Shown here: positions 63,407 through 64,000 of the stretch, one piece after another
Position numbering within the stretch: the first letter of the stretch is position 1
How the letters are laid out: each line of letters opens with the position of its first letter
Source: CAWAPS01 sp963783945
GTDB lineage: Bacteria; Actinomycetota; Acidimicrobiia; Acidimicrobiales; Palsa-688
NCBI GenBank assembly: GCA_963783945.1
Contig: CAWAPS010000002.1
Coordinates: forward strand, 930,001-994,000
Direction: 5' to 3'
Length of the DNA stretch: 64,000 nucleotides
The notes under the pieces: model-generated
Seen by the model: the letters and a program-made list of their open reading frames with translations, nothing else
Told to the model about the DNA's origin: nothing
Database searches by the model: none
Program-made: the position numbers and the translations under genes

Positions 63407-64000
63407 GTGCGGGGACTAGACGGACGAGTGATTGTGGTCGCCGGAGCCGCCAGGTCAATCGGGGCTGCGTGCGCCCGACGACTCGCCAACGATGGAGCCA
63501 GGGTGGTCGTCGGTGACATCAACATAGCGGGCGCCGACCAGACCGCTCATGAGATCGAGAAGGCAGGCGGCACTGCCATCGCTGTTCAGTACGACCAAGG
63601 AGATGAGAGGTCGGTCGCCAGGCTCATCGCTCGAGCCAACGAGCACTTCGGTGGAATCAACGGTCTCCACGCCAACGCGGTTGACACCGACATGCTCGCA
63701 AGCGATCTTGACCTTCTGGAGATGGACGCCGCAGTGTGGGAAAAGACGCTTCGGGTTGGCCTGGTCGGCTACGCGTTTATGATTCGCGAAGTCCTCCCGC
63801 ATCTACTGGCCGCTGGAGGTGGCGGGATCGTCTGCACCTCCTCAGACTCCAGTCACGCCGGTGAGCCCACCCGGCCTGCTTATGCCGCCGCCAAAGCCGG
63901 GGTGAACACCCTGGTTCGCCATGTCGCCTCCCGCTGGGGCCGTGATGGGATCCGGGCCAACGCGATTTGCCCCTTCGCCGTCACCGAGATCGTCCGGGTC
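63407..64000 (+). CDS. SDR family oxidoreductase, 3' end outside window
   Basis: The first 198 residues of a classical SDR, open at the right edge. GTG 63407 follows AAGGAG by 6 bases. VRGLDGRVIVVAGAARSIGA carries the cofactor loop AGAARSIG; GLHANAV stands in place of NNAG; STSS-type Ser in GIVCTSSDSS and Tyr-x3-Lys in RPAYAAAKAG are intact, then DGIRANAICPFAVTE. The substrate is unknown; close relatives occur in actinobacterial sterol or terpenoid catabolism. Confidence 0.88.
   Translation, partial: MRGLDGRVIVVAGAARSIGAACARRLANDGARVVVGDINIAGADQTAHEIEKAGGTAIAVQYDQGDERSVARLIARANEHFGGINGLHANAVDTDMLASDLDLLEMDAAVWEKTLRVGLVGYAFMIREVLPHLLAAGGGGIVCTSSDSSHAGEPTRPAYAAAKAGVNTLVRHVASRWGRDGIRANAICPFAVTEIVRV

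Overview
The window is high-G+C bacterial DNA with GTG and TTG starts. Its gene families point to a soil-type actinobacterium of the mycobacterial or acidimicrobial kind: large STAND/LuxR (LAL) regulators, an MMPL transporter, an SNF2-SWIM helicase pair, an SCO6745-like protein, a COG4315 lipoprotein, PPOX and LLM-type flavin/F420 families, and many SDRs, alpha/beta hydrolases and NTF2-like folds. I see no rRNA, tRNA, CRISPR, phage module or intact transposase. Taxonomy below phylum is inference.

Layout. 0-8 kb: a MalT-type LuxR regulator cut by the window edge and frameshifted, a small conserved protein, an MFS remnant, a D-aminoacylase-type amidohydrolase, an SDR, and an O-methyltransferase behind a PadR regulator with a perfect palindrome upstream. 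8-13.4 kb: a VapBC pair, then SWIM and SNF2 genes and a TetR gene divergent from an MMPL exporter. 15.7-19.6 kb: a minus-strand operon (limonene-epoxide-hydrolase-like, SMP-30 lactonase, SDR), a frameshifted TIM-barrel epimerase and a PPOX protein. 19.9-24.4 kb: a 90-bp palindromic element, a tandem YbjQ-fold protein, two SDRs and a damaged P450. 24.8-30 kb: a CMD protein, a sulfotransferase, a frameshifted lower-G+C MerB-like gene and an ArsR-AHSA1-DHFR operon. 30-33.5 kb: a minus-strand block of three alpha/beta hydrolases and a tautomerase, with a hydrolase remnant at its end.

33.9-48 kb: three large LAL regulators. Two are close paralogues enclosing a beta-propeller gene. The second is divergent from a lactonase followed by an NTF2-like protein and a 6-oxocamphor-hydrolase-like enzyme, and the divergent promoter holds a near-perfect 28-bp palindrome. 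Two remnants of a TetR-cNMP gene pair bracket this block, and one carries a (GA)n tract. 48-64 kb: a secreted lipoprotein, an OB-fold protein, a sigma/anti-sigma pair, a glyoxalase-fold protein, an APH-fold protein lacking both catalytic Asp residues, an ADP-ribosylglycohydrolase, an NTF2-like protein, a siderophore-interacting flavoprotein, an alpha/beta hydrolase with a PKD-like tail, and an SDR cut by the right edge. Between them lie remnants of ParB-like, methyltransferase, NmrA-like and LLM genes and the second copy of the 90-bp element, inverted.

Taken together this looks like an accessory catabolic region for cyclic, terpenoid-like compounds: epoxide hydrolase, ring-cleaving beta-diketone hydrolase, lactonases, SDRs, P450 and CMD. 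It is undergoing strong gene decay. Many frameshifts are single extra bases, so some may be sequencing or assembly errors.
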